Origin: Auanema rhodensis
Lineage: Eukaryota > Nematoda > Chromadorea > Rhabditida > Rhabditidae
Length of the DNA: 64,000 bases
Assembly (NCBI GenBank): GCA_964057225.1
Contig: OZ059898.1
Location: 744,001 to 808,000, forward strand
Direction: 5' to 3'
Made by a program: the position numbers and the translations under genes. Below are positions 23,288 through 38,156 of the stretch, in pieces. Numbering within the stretch: the stretch's first letter is position 1; each line of letters starts with the position of its first letter. Under the pieces are notes generated by a model, which did no database searches, had not been told where the DNA came from, and worked only from the letters and a program-made list of their open reading frames with translations.

Positions 23288-26200
23288 AATTATTTTGAAA
23301 TTTTCCGAAAAAATTTTTGTCAAAATGTTTTTGGAAGCAATGTTGAGTGTACATAGAAACTCAACATACACTAATGCATCATTTTTCAAACGATCATAAC
23401 TAATTTTTGTATTAAGCGTTTCTCAATGTAGTATAGTGCATTCGATGCGGATTTTTAAGCTGCGTCGATCTGTGTTATCAGATTTGCGCTAGCTTAAAAA
23501 TGCACCGAGATATCAACTGATATAAGTTCACACTTATATCCTCGATTTTCACCCTGAAGAATTAATTTTTTTGTTGAATAACATTGTCCATCGTCTTTGC
23601 CTTGAAAAAAGGAATCTAAAAACATGTACTTTTTGCTAAATTATTTTGAAATTTTCCGAAAAAATTTTTGTCAAAATGTTTTTGGAAGCAATGTTGAGTG
23701 TAGATAGAAACTCAACATACACTAATGCATCATTTTTCAAACGAATATAACTAATTTTTGTATTAAGCGTTTCTCAATGTCGTATAGTGCATTCGATGCG
23801 GATTTTTAAGCTGCGTCGATCTGTGTTATCAGATTTGCGCTAGCTTAAAAATGCACCGAGATATCAACTGATATAAGTTCACACTTATATCCTCGATTTT
23901 CACCCTGAAGAATTAATTTTTTTGTTGAATAACATTGTCCATCGTCTTTGCCTTGAAAAAAGGAATCTAAAAACATGTACTTTTTGCTAAATTATTTTGA
24001 AATTTTCCGAAAAAATTTTTGTCAAAATGTTTTTGGAAGCAATGTTGAGTGTAGATAGAAACTCAACATACACTAATGCATCATTTTTCAAACGAATATA
24101 ACTAATTTTTGTATTAAGCGTTTCTCAATGTCGTATAGTGCATTCGATGCGGATTTTTAAGCTGCGTCGATCTGTGTTATCAGATTTGCGCTAGCTTAAA
24201 AATGCACCGAGATATCAACTGATATAAGTTCACACTTATATCCTCGATTTTCACCCTGAAGAATTAATTTTTTTGTTGAATAACATTGTCCATCGTCTTT
24301 GCCTTTAAAAAAGGAATCTAAAAACATCTACTTTTTGCTAAATTATCTTGAAATTTTTCGAAAAAATTTTTGTCAAAATGTTTTTGGAAGCAATGTTGAG
24401 TGTACATAGAAACTCAACATACACTAATGCATCATTTTTCAAACGATCATAACTAATTTTTGTATTAAGCGTTTCTCAATGTCGTATAGTGCATTCGATG
24501 CGGATTTTTAAGCTGCGTCGATCTGTGTTATCAGATTTGCGCTAGCTTAAAAATGCACCGAGATATCAACTGATATAAGTTCACACTTATATCCTCGATT
24601 TTCACCCTGAAGAATTAATTTTTTCGTTGAATAACATTGTCCATCGTCTTTGCCTTGAAAAAAGGAATCTAAAAACATCTACTTTTTGCTAAATTATTTT
24701 GAAATTTTTCGAAAAAATTTTTGTCAAAATGTTTTTGGAAGCAATGTTGAGTGTACATGGAAACTCAACATACACTAATGCATCATTTTTCAAACGATCA
24801 TAACTAATTTTTGTATTAAGCGTTTCTCAATGTAGTATAGTGCATTCGATTCGGATTTTTAAGCTGCGTCGATCTGTGTTATCAGATTTGCGCTAGCTTA
24901 AAAATGCACCGAGATATCAACTGATATAAGTTCACACTTATATCCTCGATTTTCACCCTGAAGAATTAATTTTTTCGTTGAATAACATTGTCCATCGTCT
25001 TTGCCTTGAAAAAAGGAATCTAAAAACATGTACTTTTTGCTAAATTATTTTGAAATTTTCCGAAAAAATTTTTGTCAAAATGTTTTTGGAAGCAATGTTG
25101 AGTGTACATAGAAACTCAACATACACTAATGCATCATTTTTCAAACGATCATAACTAATTTTTGTATTAAGCGTTTCTCAATGTAGTATAGTGCATTCGA
25201 TGCGGATTTTTAAGCTGCGTCGATCTGTGTTATCAGATTTGCGCTAGCTTAAAAATGCACCGAGATATCAACTGATATAAGTTCACACTTATATCCTCGA
25301 TTTTCACCCTGAAGAATTAATTTTTTCGTTGAATAACATTGTCCATCGTCTTTGCCTTGAAAAATGGAATCTAAAAACATCTACTTTTTGCTAAATTATT
25401 TCGAAATTTTTCGAAAAAATTTTTGTCAAAATGTTTTTGGAAGCAATGTTGAGTGTACATGGAAACTCAACATACACTAATGCATCATTTTTCAAACGAT
25501 CATAACTAATTTTTGTATTAAGCGTTTCTCAATGTAGTATAGTGCATTCGATGCGGATTTTTAAGCTGCGTCGATCTGTGTTATCAGATTTGCGCTAGCT
25601 TAAAAATGCACCGAGATATCAACTGATATAAGTTCACACTTATATCCTCGATTTTCACCCTGAAGAATTAATTTTTTTGTTGAATAACATTGTCCATCGT
25701 CTTTGCCTTGAAAAAAGGAATCTAAAAACATGTACTTTTTGCTAAATTATTTTGAAATTTTCCGAAAAAATTTTTGTCAAAATGTTTTTGGAAGCAATGT
25801 TGAGTGTAGATAGAAACTCAACATACACTAATGCATCATTTTTCAAACGAATATAACTAATTTTTGTATTAAGCGTTTCTCAATGTCGTATAGTGCATTC
25901 GATGCGGATTTTTAAGCTGCGTCGATCTGTGTTATCAGATTTGCGCTAGCTTAAAAATGCACCGAGATATCAACTGATATAAGTTCACACTTATATCCTC
26001 GATTTTCACCCTGAAGAATTAATTTTTTTGTTGAATAACATTGTCCATCGTCTTTGCCTTTAAAAAAGGAATCTAAAAACATCTACTTTTTGCTAAATTA
26101 TCTTGAAATTTTTCGAAAAAATTTTTGTCAAAATGTTTTTGGAAGCAATGTTGAGTGTACATAGAAACTCAACATACACTAATGCATCATTTTTCAAACG

Positions 26201-26797
26201 ATCATAACTAATTTTTGTATTAAGCGTTTCTCAATGTCGTATAGTGCATTCGATGCGGATTTTTAAGCTGCGTCGATCTGTGTTATCAGATTTGCGCTAG
26301 CTTAAAAATGCACCGAGATATCAACTGATATAAGTTCACACTTATATCCTCGATTTTCACCCTGAAGAATTAATTTTTTCGTTGAATAACATTGTCCATC
26401 GTCTTTGCCTTGAAAAAAGGAATCTAAAAACATCTACTTTTTGCTAAATTATTTTGAAATTTTTCGAAAAAATTTTTGTCAAAATGTTTTTGGAAGCAAT
26501 GTTGAGTGTACATGGAAACTCAACATACACTAATGCATCATTTTTCAAACGATCATAACTAATTTTTGTATTAAGCGTTTCTCAATGTAGTATAGTGCAT
26601 TCGATTCGGATTTTTAAGCTGCGTCGATCTGTGTTATCAGATTTGCGCTAGCTTAAAAATGCACCGAGATATCAACTGATATAAGTTCACACTTATATCC
26701 TCGATTTTCACCCTGAAGAATTAATTTTTTCGTTGAATAACATTGTCCATCGTCTTTGCCTTGAAAAAAGGAATCTAAAAACATGTACTTTTTGCTA

Positions 26798-27072
26798 AAT
26801 TATTTTGAAATTTTCCGAAAAAATTTTTGTCAAAATGTTTTTGGAAGCAATGTTGAGTGTACATAGAAACTCAACATACACTAATGCATCATTTTTCAAA
26901 CGATCATAACTAATTTTTGTATTAAGCGTTTCTCAATGTCGTATAGTGCATTCGATGCGGATTTTTAAGCTATCCTCGATTTTCACCCTGAAGAATTAAT
27001 TTTTTTGTTGAATAACATTGTCCATCGTCTTTGCCTTGAAAAAAGGAATCTAAAAACATGTACTTTTTGCTA
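26798..27072. repeat. Short 275-bp unit, copy 4
   Basis: Same deletion and background as the copy at 23013. It belongs both to the 3785-bp-offset duplication and to the first copy of the 5191-bp duplication. Confidence 0.95.
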
Positions 27073-30000
27073 AATTATTTTGAAATTTTCCGAAAAAATT
27101 TTTGTCAAAATGTTTTTGGAAGCAATGTTGAGTGTACATAGAAACTCAACATACACTAATGCATCATTTTTCAAACGATCATAACTAATTTTTGTATTAA
27201 GCGTTTCTCAATGTCGTATAGTGCATTCGATGCGGATTTTTAAGCTGCGTCGATCTGTGTTATCAGATTTGCGCTAGCTTAAAAATACACCGAGATATCA
27301 ACTGATATAAGTTCACACTTATATCCTCGATTTTCACCCTGAAGAATTAATTTTTTTGTTGAATAACATTGTCCATCGTCTTTGCCTTGAAAAAAGGAAT
27401 CTAAAAACATCTACTTTTTGCTAAATTATTTTGAAATTTTTCGAAAAAATTTTTGTCAAAATGTTTTTGGAAGCAATGTTGAGTGTACATGGAAACTCAA
27501 CATACACTAATGCATCATTTTTCAAACGATCATAACTAATTTTTGTATTAAGCGTTTCTCAATGTAGTATAGTGCATTCGATGCGGATTTTTAAGCTGCG
27601 TCGATCTGTGTTATCAGATTTGCGCTAGCTTAAAAATGCACCGAGATATCAACTGATATAAGTTCACACTTATATCCTCGATTTTCACCCTGAAGAATTA
27701 ATTTTTTTGTTGAAAAACATTGTCCATCGTCTTTGCCTTGAAAAAAGGAATCTAAAAACATCTACTTTTTGCTAAATTATTTTGAAAATTTTTCGAAAAA
27801 ATTTTTGTCAAAATGTTTTTGGAAGCAATGTTGAGTGTACATGGAAACTCAACATACACTAATGCATCATTTTTCAAACGATCATAACTAATTTTTGTAT
27901 TAAGCGTTTCTCAATGTAGTATAGTGCATTCGATGCGGATTTTTAAGCTGCGTCGATCTGTGTTATCAGATTTGCGCTAGCTTAAAAATGCACCGAGATA
28001 TCAACTGATATAAGTTCACACTTATATCCTCGATTTTCACCCTGAAGAATTAATTTTTTTGTTGAATAACATTGTCCATCGTCTTTGCCTTGAAAAAAGG
28101 AATCTAAAAACATCTACTTTTTGCTAAATTATTTTGAAATTTTTCGAAAAAATTTTTGTCAAAATGTTTTTGGAAGCAATGTTGAGTGTACATGGAAACT
28201 CAACATACACTAATGCATCATTTTTCAAACGATCATAACTAATTTTTGTATTAAGCGTTTCTCAATGTCGTATAGTGCATTCGATGCGGATTTTTAAGCT
28301 GCGTCGATCTGTGTTATCAGATTTGCGCTAGCTTAAAAATGCACCGAGATATCAACTGATATAAGTTCACACTTATATCCTCGATTTTCACCCTGAAGAA
28401 TTAATTTTTTCGTTGAATAACATTGTCCATCGTCTTTGCCTTGAAAAAAGGAATCTAAAAACATCTACTTTTTGCTAAATTATTTTGAAATTTTTCGAAA
28501 AAATTTTTGTCAAAATGTTTTTGGAAGCAATGTTGAGTGTACATGGAAACTCAACATACACTAATGCATCATTTTTCAAACGATCATAACTAATTTTTGT
28601 ATTAAGCGTTTCTCAATGTAGTATAGTGCATTCGATGCGGATTTTTAAGCTGCGTCGATCTGTGTTATCAGATTTGCGCTAGCTTAAAAATGCACCGAGA
28701 TATCAACTGATATAAGTTCACACTTATATCCTCGATTTTCACCCTGAAGAATTAATTTTTTTGTTGAATAACATTGTCCATCGTCTTTGCCTTGAAAAAA
28801 GGAATCTAAAAACATCTACTTTTTGCTAAATTATTTTGAAATTTTTCGAAAAAATTTTTGTCAAAATGTTTTTGGAAGCAATGTTGAGTGTACATGGAAA
28901 CTCAACATACACTAATGCATCATTTTTCAAACGATCATAACTAATTTTTGTATTAAGCGTTTCTCAATGTAGTATAGTGCATTCGATGCGGATTTTTAAG
29001 CTGCGTCGATCTGTGTTATCAGATTTGCGCTAGCTTAAAAATGCACCGAGATATCAACTGATATAAGTTCACACTTATATCCTCGATTTTCACCCTGAAG
29101 AATTAATTTTTTTGTTGAAAAACATTGTCCATCGTCTTTGCCTTGAAAAAAGGAATCTAAAAACATCTACTTTTTGCTAAATTATTTTGAAAATTTTTCG
29201 AAAAAATTTTTGTCAAAATGTTTTTGGAAGCAATGTTGAGTGTACATGGAAACTCAACATACACTAATGCATCATTTTTCAAACGATCATAACTAATTTT
29301 TGTATTAAGCGTTTCTCAATGTAGTATAGTGCATTCGATGCGGATTTTTAAGCTGCGTCGATCTGTGTTATCAGATTTGCGCTAGCTTAAAAATGCACCG
29401 AGATATCAACTGATATAAGTTCACACTTATATCCTCGATTTTCACCCTGAAGAATTAATTTTTTTGTTGAATAACATTGTCCATCGTCTTTGCCTTGAAA
29501 AAAGGAATCTAAAAACATCTACTTTTTGCTAAATTATTTTGAAATTTTTCGAAAAAATTTTTGTCAAAATGTTTTTGGAAGCAATGTTGAGTGTACATGG
29601 AAACTCAACATACACTAATGCATCATTTTTCAAACGATCATAACTAATTTTTGTATTAAGCGTTTCTCAATGTAGTATAGTGCATTCGATGCGGATTTTT
29701 AAGCTGCGTCGATCTGTGTTATCAGATTTGCGCTAGCTTAAAAATGCACCGAGATATCAACTGATATAAGTTCACACTTATATCCTCGATTTTCACCCTG
29801 AAGAATTAATTTTTTCGTTGAATAACATTGTCCATCGTCTTTGCCTTGAAAAAAGGAATCTAAAAACATCTACTTTTTGCTAAATTATTTTGAAATTTTT
29901 CGAAAAAATTTTTGTCAAAATGTTTTTGGAAGCAATGTTGAGTGTACATGGAAACTCAACATACACTAATGCATCATTTTTCAAACGATCATAACTAATT

Positions 30001-31988
30001 TTTGTATTAAGCGTTTCTCAATGTAGTATAATGCATTCGATTCGGATTTTTAAGCTGCGTCGATCTGTGTTATCAGATTTGCGCTAGCTTAAAAATGCAC
30101 CGAGATATCAACTGATATAAGTTCACACTTATATCCTCGATTTTCACCCTGAAGAATTAATTTTTTCGTTGAATAACATTGTCCATCGTCTTTGCCTTGA
30201 AAAAAGGAATCTAAAAACATGTACTTTTTGCTAAATTATTTTGAAATTTTCCGAAAAAATTTTTGTCAAAATGTTTTTGGAAGCAATGTTGAGTGTACAT
30301 AGAAACTCAACATACACTAATGCATCATTTTTCAAACGATCATAACTAATTTTTGTATTAAGCGTTTCTCAATGTCGTATAGTGCATTCGATGCGGATTT
30401 TTAAGCTGCGTCGATCTGTGTTATCAGATTTGCGCTAGCTTAAAAATGCACCGAGATATCAACTGATATAAGTTCACACTTATATCCTCGATTTTCACCC
30501 TGAAGAATTAATTTTTTCGTTGAATAACATTGTCCATCGTCTTTGCCTTGAAAAAAGGAATCTAAAAACATCTACTTTTTGCTAAATTATCTTGAAATTT
30601 TTCGAAAAAATTTTTGTCAAAATGTTTTTGGAAGCAATGTTGAGTGTACATAGAAACTCAACATACACTAATGCATCATTTTTCAAACGATCATAACTAA
30701 TTTTTGTATTAAGCGTTTCTCAATGTCGTATAGTGCATTCGATGCGGATTTTTAAGCTGCGTCGATCTGTGTTATCAGATTTGCGCTAGCTTAAAAATGC
30801 ACCGAGATATCAACTGATATAAGTTCACACTTATATCCTCGATTTTCACCCTGAAGAATTAATTTTTTCGTTGAATAACATTGTCCATCGTCTTTGCCTT
30901 GAAAAAAGGAATCTAAAAACATCTACTTTTTGCTAAATTATTTTGAAATTTTTCGAAAAAATTTTTGTCAAAATGTTTTTGGAAGCAATGTTGAGTGTAC
31001 ATGGAAACTCAACATACACTAATGCATCATTTTTCAAACGATCATAACTAATTTTTGTATTAAGCGTTTCTCAATGTAGTATAGTGCATTCGATTCGGAT
31101 TTTTAAGCTGCGTCGATCTGTGTTATCAGATTTGCGCTAGCTTAAAAATGCACCGAGATATCAACTGATATAAGTTCACACTTATATCCTCGATTTTCAC
31201 CCTGAAGAATTAATTTTTTCGTTGAATAACATTGTCCATCGTCTTTGCCTTGAAAAAAGGAATCTAAAAACATCTACTTTTTGCTAAATTATTTTGAAAT
31301 TTTTCGAAAAAATTTTTGTCAAAATGTTTTTGGAAGCAATGTTGAGTGTACATGGAAACTCAACATACACTAATGCATCATTTTTCAAACGATCATAACT
31401 AATTTTTGTATTAAGCGTTTCTCAATGTCGTATAGTGCATTCGATGCGGATTTTTAAGCTGCGTCGATCTGTGTTATCAGATTTGCGCTAGCTTAAAAAT
31501 GCACCGAGATATCAACTGATATAAGTTCACACTTATATCCTCGATTTTCACCCTGAAGAATTAATTTTTTCGTTGAATAACATTGTCCATCGTCTTTGCC
31601 TTGAAAAAAGGAATCTAAAAACATCTACTTTTTGCTAAATTATTTTGAAATTTTTCGAAAAAATTTTTGTCAAAATGTTTTTGGAAGCAATGTTGAGTGT
31701 ACATGGAAACTCAACATACACTAATGCATCATTTTTCAAACGATCATAACTAATTTTTGTATTAAGCGTTTCTCAATGTAGTATAGTGCATTCGATTCGG
31801 ATTTTTAAGCTGCGTCGATCTGTGTTATCAGATTTGCGCTAGCTTAAAAATGCACCGAGATATCAACTGATATAAGTTCACACTTATATCCTCGATTTTC
31901 ACCCTGAAGAATTAATTTTTTCGTTGAATAACATTGTCCATCGTCTTTGCCTTGAAAAAAGGAATCTAAAAACATGTACTTTTTGCTA

Positions 31989-32263
31989 AATTATTTTGAA
32001 ATTTTCCGAAAAAATTTTTGTCAAAATGTTTTTGGAAGCAATGTTGAGTGTACATAGAAACTCAACATACACTAATGCATCATTTTTCAAACGATCATAA
32101 CTAATTTTTGTATTAAGCGTTTCTCAATGTCGTATAGTGCATTCGATGCGGATTTTTAAGCTATCCTCGATTTTCACCCTGAAGAATTAATTTTTTTGTT
32201 GAATAACATTGTCCATCGTCTTTGCCTTGAAAAAAGGAATCTAAAAACATGTACTTTTTGCTA
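31989..32263. repeat. Short 275-bp unit, copy 5
   Basis: Counterpart of the copy at 26798 in the second copy of the 5191-bp tandem duplication. Confidence 0.95.
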
Positions 32264-35200
32264 AATTATTTTGAAATTTTCCGAAAAAATTTTTGTCAAA
32301 ATGTTTTTGGAAGCAATGTTGAGTGTACATAGAAACTCAACATACACTAATGCATCATTTTTCAAACGATCATAACTAATTTTTGTATTAAGCGTTTCTC
32401 AATGTCGTATAGTGCATTCGATGCGGATTTTTAAGCTGCGTCGATCTGTGTTATCAGATTTGCGCTAGCTTAAAAATACACCGAGATATCAACTGATATA
32501 AGTTCACACTTATATCCTCGATTTTCACCCTGAAGAATTAATTTTTTTGTTGAATAACATTGTCCATCGTCTTTGCCTTGAAAAAAGGAATCTAAAAACA
32601 TCTACTTTTTGCTAAATTATTTTGAAATTTTTCGAAAAAATTTTTGTCAAAATGTTTTTGGAAGCAATGTTGAGTGTACATGGAAACTCAACATACACTA
32701 ATGCATCATTTTTCAAACGATCATAACTAATTTTTGTATTAAGCGTTTCTCAATGTAGTATAGTGCATTCGATGCGGATTTTTAAGCTGCGTCGATCTGT
32801 GTTATCAGATTTGCGCTAGCTTAAAAATGCACCGAGATATCAACTGATATAAGTTCACACTTATATCCTCGATTTTCACCCTGAAGAATTAATTTTTTTG
32901 TTGAAAAACATTGTCCATCGTCTTTGCCTTGAAAAAAGGAATCTAAAAACATCTACTTTTTGCTAAATTATTTTGAAAATTTTTCGAAAAAATTTTTGTC
33001 AAAATGTTTTTGGAAGCAATGTTGAGTGTACATGGAAACTCAACATACACTAATGCATCATTTTTCAAACGATCATAACTAATTTTTGTATTAAGCGTTT
33101 CTCAATGTAGTATAGTGCATTCGATGCGGATTTTTAAGCTGCGTCGATCTGTGTTATCAGATTTGCGCTAGCTTAAAAATGCACCGAGATATCAACTGAT
33201 ATAAGTTCACACTTATATCCTCGATTTTCACCCTGAAGAATTAATTTTTTTGTTGAATAACATTGTCCATCGTCTTTGCCTTGAAAAAAGGAATCTAAAA
33301 ACATCTACTTTTTGCTAAATTATTTTGAAATTTTTCGAAAAAATTTTTGTCAAAATGTTTTTGGAAGCAATGTTGAGTGTACATGGAAACTCAACATACA
33401 CTAATGCATCATTTTTCAAACGATCATAACTAATTTTTGTATTAAGCGTTTCTCAATGTCGTATAGTGCATTCGATGCGGATTTTTAAGCTGCGTCGATC
33501 TGTGTTATCAGATTTGCGCTAGCTTAAAAATGCACCGAGATATCAACTGATATAAGTTCACACTTATATCCTCGATTTTCACCCTGAAGAATTAATTTTT
33601 TCGTTGAATAACATTGTCCATCGTCTTTGCCTTGAAAAAAGGAATCTAAAAACATCTACTTTTTGCTAAATTATTTTGAAATTTTTCGAAAAAATTTTTG
33701 TCAAAATGTTTTTGGAAGCAATGTTGAGTGTACATGGAAACTCAACATACACTAATGCATCATTTTTCAAACGATCATAACTAATTTTTGTATTAAGCGT
33801 TTCTCAATGTAGTATAGTGCATTCGATGCGGATTTTTAAGCTGCGTCGATCTGTGTTATCAGATTTGCGCTAGCTTAAAAATGCACCGAGATATCAACTG
33901 ATATAAGTTCACACTTATATCCTCGATTTTCACCCTGAAGAATTAATTTTTTTGTTGAATAACATTGTCCATCGTCTTTGCCTTGAAAAAAGGAATCTAA
34001 AAACATCTACTTTTTGCTAAATTATTTTGAAATTTTTCGAAAAAATTTTTGTCAAAATGTTTTTGGAAGCAATGTTGAGTGTACATGGAAACTCAACATA
34101 CACTAATGCATCATTTTTCAAACGATCATAACTAATTTTTGTATTAAGCGTTTCTCAATGTAGTATAGTGCATTCGATGCGGATTTTTAAGCTGCGTCGA
34201 TCTGTGTTATCAGATTTGCGCTAGCTTAAAAATGCACCGAGATATCAACTGATATAAGTTCACACTTATATCCTCGATTTTCACCCTGAAGAATTAATTT
34301 TTTTGTTGAAAAACATTGTCCATCGTCTTTGCCTTGAAAAAAGGAATCTAAAAACATCTACTTTTTGCTAAATTATTTTGAAAATTTTTCGAAAAAATTT
34401 TTGTCAAAATGTTTTTGGAAGCAATGTTGAGTGTACATGGAAACTCAACATACACTAATGCATCATTTTTCAAACGATCATAACTAATTTTTGTATTAAG
34501 CGTTTCTCAATGTAGTATAGTGCATTCGATGCGGATTTTTAAGCTGCGTCGATCTGTGTTATCAGATTTGCGCTAGCTTAAAAATGCACCGAGATATCAA
34601 CTGATATAAGTTCACACTTATATCCTCGATTTTCACCCTGAAGAATTAATTTTTTTGTTGAATAACATTGTCCATCGTCTTTGCCTTGAAAAAAGGAATC
34701 TAAAAACATCTACTTTTTGCTAAATTATTTTGAAATTTTTCGAAAAAATTTTTGTCAAAATGTTTTTGGAAGCAATGTTGAGTGTACATGGAAACTCAAC
34801 ATACACTAATGCATCATTTTTCAAACGATCATAACTAATTTTTGTATTAAGCGTTTCTCAATGTAGTATAGTGCATTCGATGCGGATTTTTAAGCTGCGT
34901 CGATCTGTGTTATCAGATTTGCGCTAGCTTAAAAATGCACCGAGATATCAACTGATATAAGTTCACACTTATATCCTCGATTTTCACCCTGAAGAATTAA
35001 TTTTTTCGTTGAATAACATTGTCCATCGTCTTTGCCTTGAAAAAAGGAATCTAAAAACATCTACTTTTTGCTAAATTATTTTGAAATTTTTCGAAAAAAT
35101 TTTTGTCAAAATGTTTTTGGAAGCAATGTTGAGTGTACATGGAAACTCAACATACACTAATGCATCATTTTTCAAACGATCATAACTAATTTTTGTATTA

Positions 35201-37881
35201 AGCGTTTCTCAATGTAGTATAATGCATTCGATTCGGATTTTTAAGCTGCGTCGATCTGTGTTATCAGATTTGCGCTAGCTTAAAAATGCACCGAGATATC
35301 AACTGATATAAGTTCACACTTATATCCTCGATTTTCACCCTGAAGAATTAATTTTTTCGTTGAATAACATTGTCCATCGTCTTTGCCTTGAAAAAAGGAA
35401 TCTAAAAACATGTACTTTTTGCTAAATTATTTTGAAATTTTCCGAAAAAATTTTTGTCAAAATGTTTTTGGAAGCAATGTTGAGTGTACATAGAAACTCA
35501 ACATACACTAATGCATCATTTTTCAAACGATCATAACTAATTTTTGTATTAAGCGTTTCTCAATGTCGTATAGTGCATTCGATGCGGATTTTTAAGCTGC
35601 GTCGATCTGTGTTATCAGATTTGCGCTAGCTTAAAAATGCACCGAGATATCAACTGATATAAGTTCACACTTATATCCTCGATTTTCACCCTGAAGAATT
35701 AATTTTTTCGTTGAATAACATTGTCCATCGTCTTTGCCTTGAAAAAAGGAATCTAAAAACATCTACTTTTTGCTAAATTATCTTGAAATTTTTCGAAAAA
35801 ATTTTTGTCAAAATGTTTTTGGAAGCAATGTTGAGTGTACATAGAAACTCAACATACACTAATGCATCATTTTTCAAACGATCATAACTAATTTTTGTAT
35901 TAAGCGTTTCTCAATGTCGTATAGTGCATTCGATGCGGATTTTTAAGCTGCGTCGATCTGTGTTATCAGATTTGCGCTAGCTTAAAAATGCACCGAGATA
36001 TCAACTGATATAAGTTCACACTTATATCCTCGATTTTCACCCTGAAGAATTAATTTTTTCGTTGAATAACATTGTCCATCGTCTTTGCCTTGAAAAAAGG
36101 AATCTAAAAACATCTACTTTTTGCTAAATTATTTTGAAATTTTTCGAAAAAATTTTTGTCAAAATGTTTTTGGAAGCAATGTTGAGTGTACATGGAAACT
36201 CAACATACACTAATGCATCATTTTTCAAACGATCATAACTAATTTTTGTATTAAGCGTTTCTCAATGTAGTATAGTGCATTCGATTCGGATTTTTAAGCT
36301 GCGTCGATCTGTGTTATCAGATTTGCGCTAGCTTAAAAATGCACCGAGATATCAACTGATATAAGTTCACACTTATATCCTCGATTTTCACCCTGAAGAA
36401 TTAATTTTTTCGTTGAATAACATTGTCCATCGTCTTTGCCTTGAAAAAAGGAATCTAAAAACATCTACTTTTTGCTAAATTATTTTGAAATTTTTCGAAA
36501 AAATTTTTGTCAAAATGTTTTTGGAAGCAATGTTGAGTGTACATGGAAACTCAACATACACTAATGCATCATTTTTCAAACGATCATAACTAATTTTTGT
36601 ATTAAGCGTTTCTCAATGTCGTATAGTGCATTCGATGCGGATTTTTAAGCTGCGTCGATCTGTGTTATCAGATTTGCGCTAGCTTAAAAATGCACCGAGA
36701 TATCAACTGATATAAGTTCACACTTATATCCTCGATTTTCACCCTGAAGAATTAATTTTTTCGTTGAATAACATTGTCCATCGTCTTTGCCTTGAAAAAA
36801 GGAATCTAAAAACATCTACTTTTTGCTAAATTATTTTGAAATTTTTCGAAAAAATTTTTGTCAAAATGTTTTTGGAAGCAATGTTGAGTGTACATGGAAA
36901 CTCAACATACACTAATGCATCATTTTTCAAACGATCATAACTAATTTTTGTATTAAGCGTTTCTCAATGTCGTATAGTGCATTCGATGCGGATTTTTAAG
37001 CTGCGTCGATCTGTGTTATCAGATTTGCGCTAGCTTAAAAATGCACCGAGATATCAACTGATATAAGTTCACACTTATATCCTCGATTTTCACCCTGAAG
37101 AATTAATTTTTTCGTTGAATAACATTGTCCATCGTCTTTGCCTTGAAAAAAGGAATCTAAAAACATCTACTTTTTGCTAAATTATTTTGAAATTTTTCGA
37201 AAAAATTTTTGTCAAAATGTTTTTGGAAGCAATGTTGAGTGTACATGGAAACTCAACATACACTAATGCATCATTTTTCAAACGATCATAACTAATTTTT
37301 GTATTAAGCGTTTCTCAATGTCGTATAGTGCATTCGATTCGGATTTTTAAGCTGCGTCGATCTGTGTTATCAGATTTGCGCTAGCTTAAAAATGCACCGA
37401 GATATCAACTGATATAAGTTCACACTTATATCCTCGATTTTCACCCTGAAGAATTAATTTTTTCGTTGAATAACATTGTCCATCGTCTTTGCCTTGAAAA
37501 AAGGAATCTAGAAACATCTACTTTTTGCTAAATTATTTTGAAATTTTTCGAAAAAATTTTTGTCAAAATGTTTTTGGAAGCAATGTTGAGTGTACATGGA
37601 AACTCAACATACACTAATGCATCATTTTTCAAACGATCATAACTAATTTTTGTATTAAGCGTTTCTCAATGTAGTATAGTGCATTCGATTCGGATTTTTA
37701 AGCTGCGTCGATCTGTGTTATCAGATTTGCGCTAGCTTAAAAATGCACCGAGATATCAACTGATATAAGTTCACACTTATATCCTCGATTTTCACCCTGA
37801 AGAATTAATTTTTTCGTTGAATAACATTGTCCATCGTCTTTGCCTTGAAAAAAGGAATCTAAAAAGATGTACTTTTTGCTA

Positions 37882-38156
37882 AATTATTTTGAAATTTTCC
37901 GAAAAAATTTTTGTCAAAATGTTTTTGGAAGCAATGTTGAGTGTACATAGAAACTCAACATACACTAATGCATCATTTTTCAAACGATCATAACTAATTT
38001 TTGTATTAAGCGTTTCTCAATGTCGTATAGTGCATTCGATGCGGATTTTTAAGCTATCCTCGATTTTCACCCTGAAGAATTAATTTTTTTGTTGAATAAC
38101 ATTGTCCATCGTCTTTGCCTTGAAAAAAGGAATCTAAAAACATCTACTTTTTGCTA
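37882..38156. repeat. Short 275-bp unit, copy 6
   Basis: Same deletion in a C18/A68/C143 background, but position 339 is C, not G. It marks the junction between the two 3434-bp copies. Confidence 0.95.

Larger units (their letters stand above)
21609..27072. repeat. Interleaved duplications (offsets 3785 and 2030 bp)
   Basis: 21609-23287 (five units ending in a short form) recurs at 25394-27072, an offset of 3785 bp (11 units minus 76). Its middle three units (21960-23012) also recur at 23990-25042, an offset of 2030 bp. Marks are G65 plus A107/T108 in the units at 21960, 23639, 23990 and 25745, 'cctttaaa' in place of 'ccttgaaa' near the end of the units at 21960, 23990 and 25745, and T160 in the units at 22662, 24692 and 26447. 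Confidence 0.82.
26447..36828. repeat. 15-unit tandem duplication, 2 x 5191 bp
   Basis: 26447-31637 and 31638-36828 are adjacent and match at every diagnostic site I tracked: a T160/G339 unit, a short unit, a unit with 'aaatacacc', a pair marked by 'gaaaaacatt' and then +1 A repeated twice, a unit with 'tataatgc', and three more C18 or A68 units and companions. The length is 15 x 351 - 76 + 2 = 5191, which equals the observed offset. It is the longest near-perfect duplication in the window. Confidence 0.9.
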
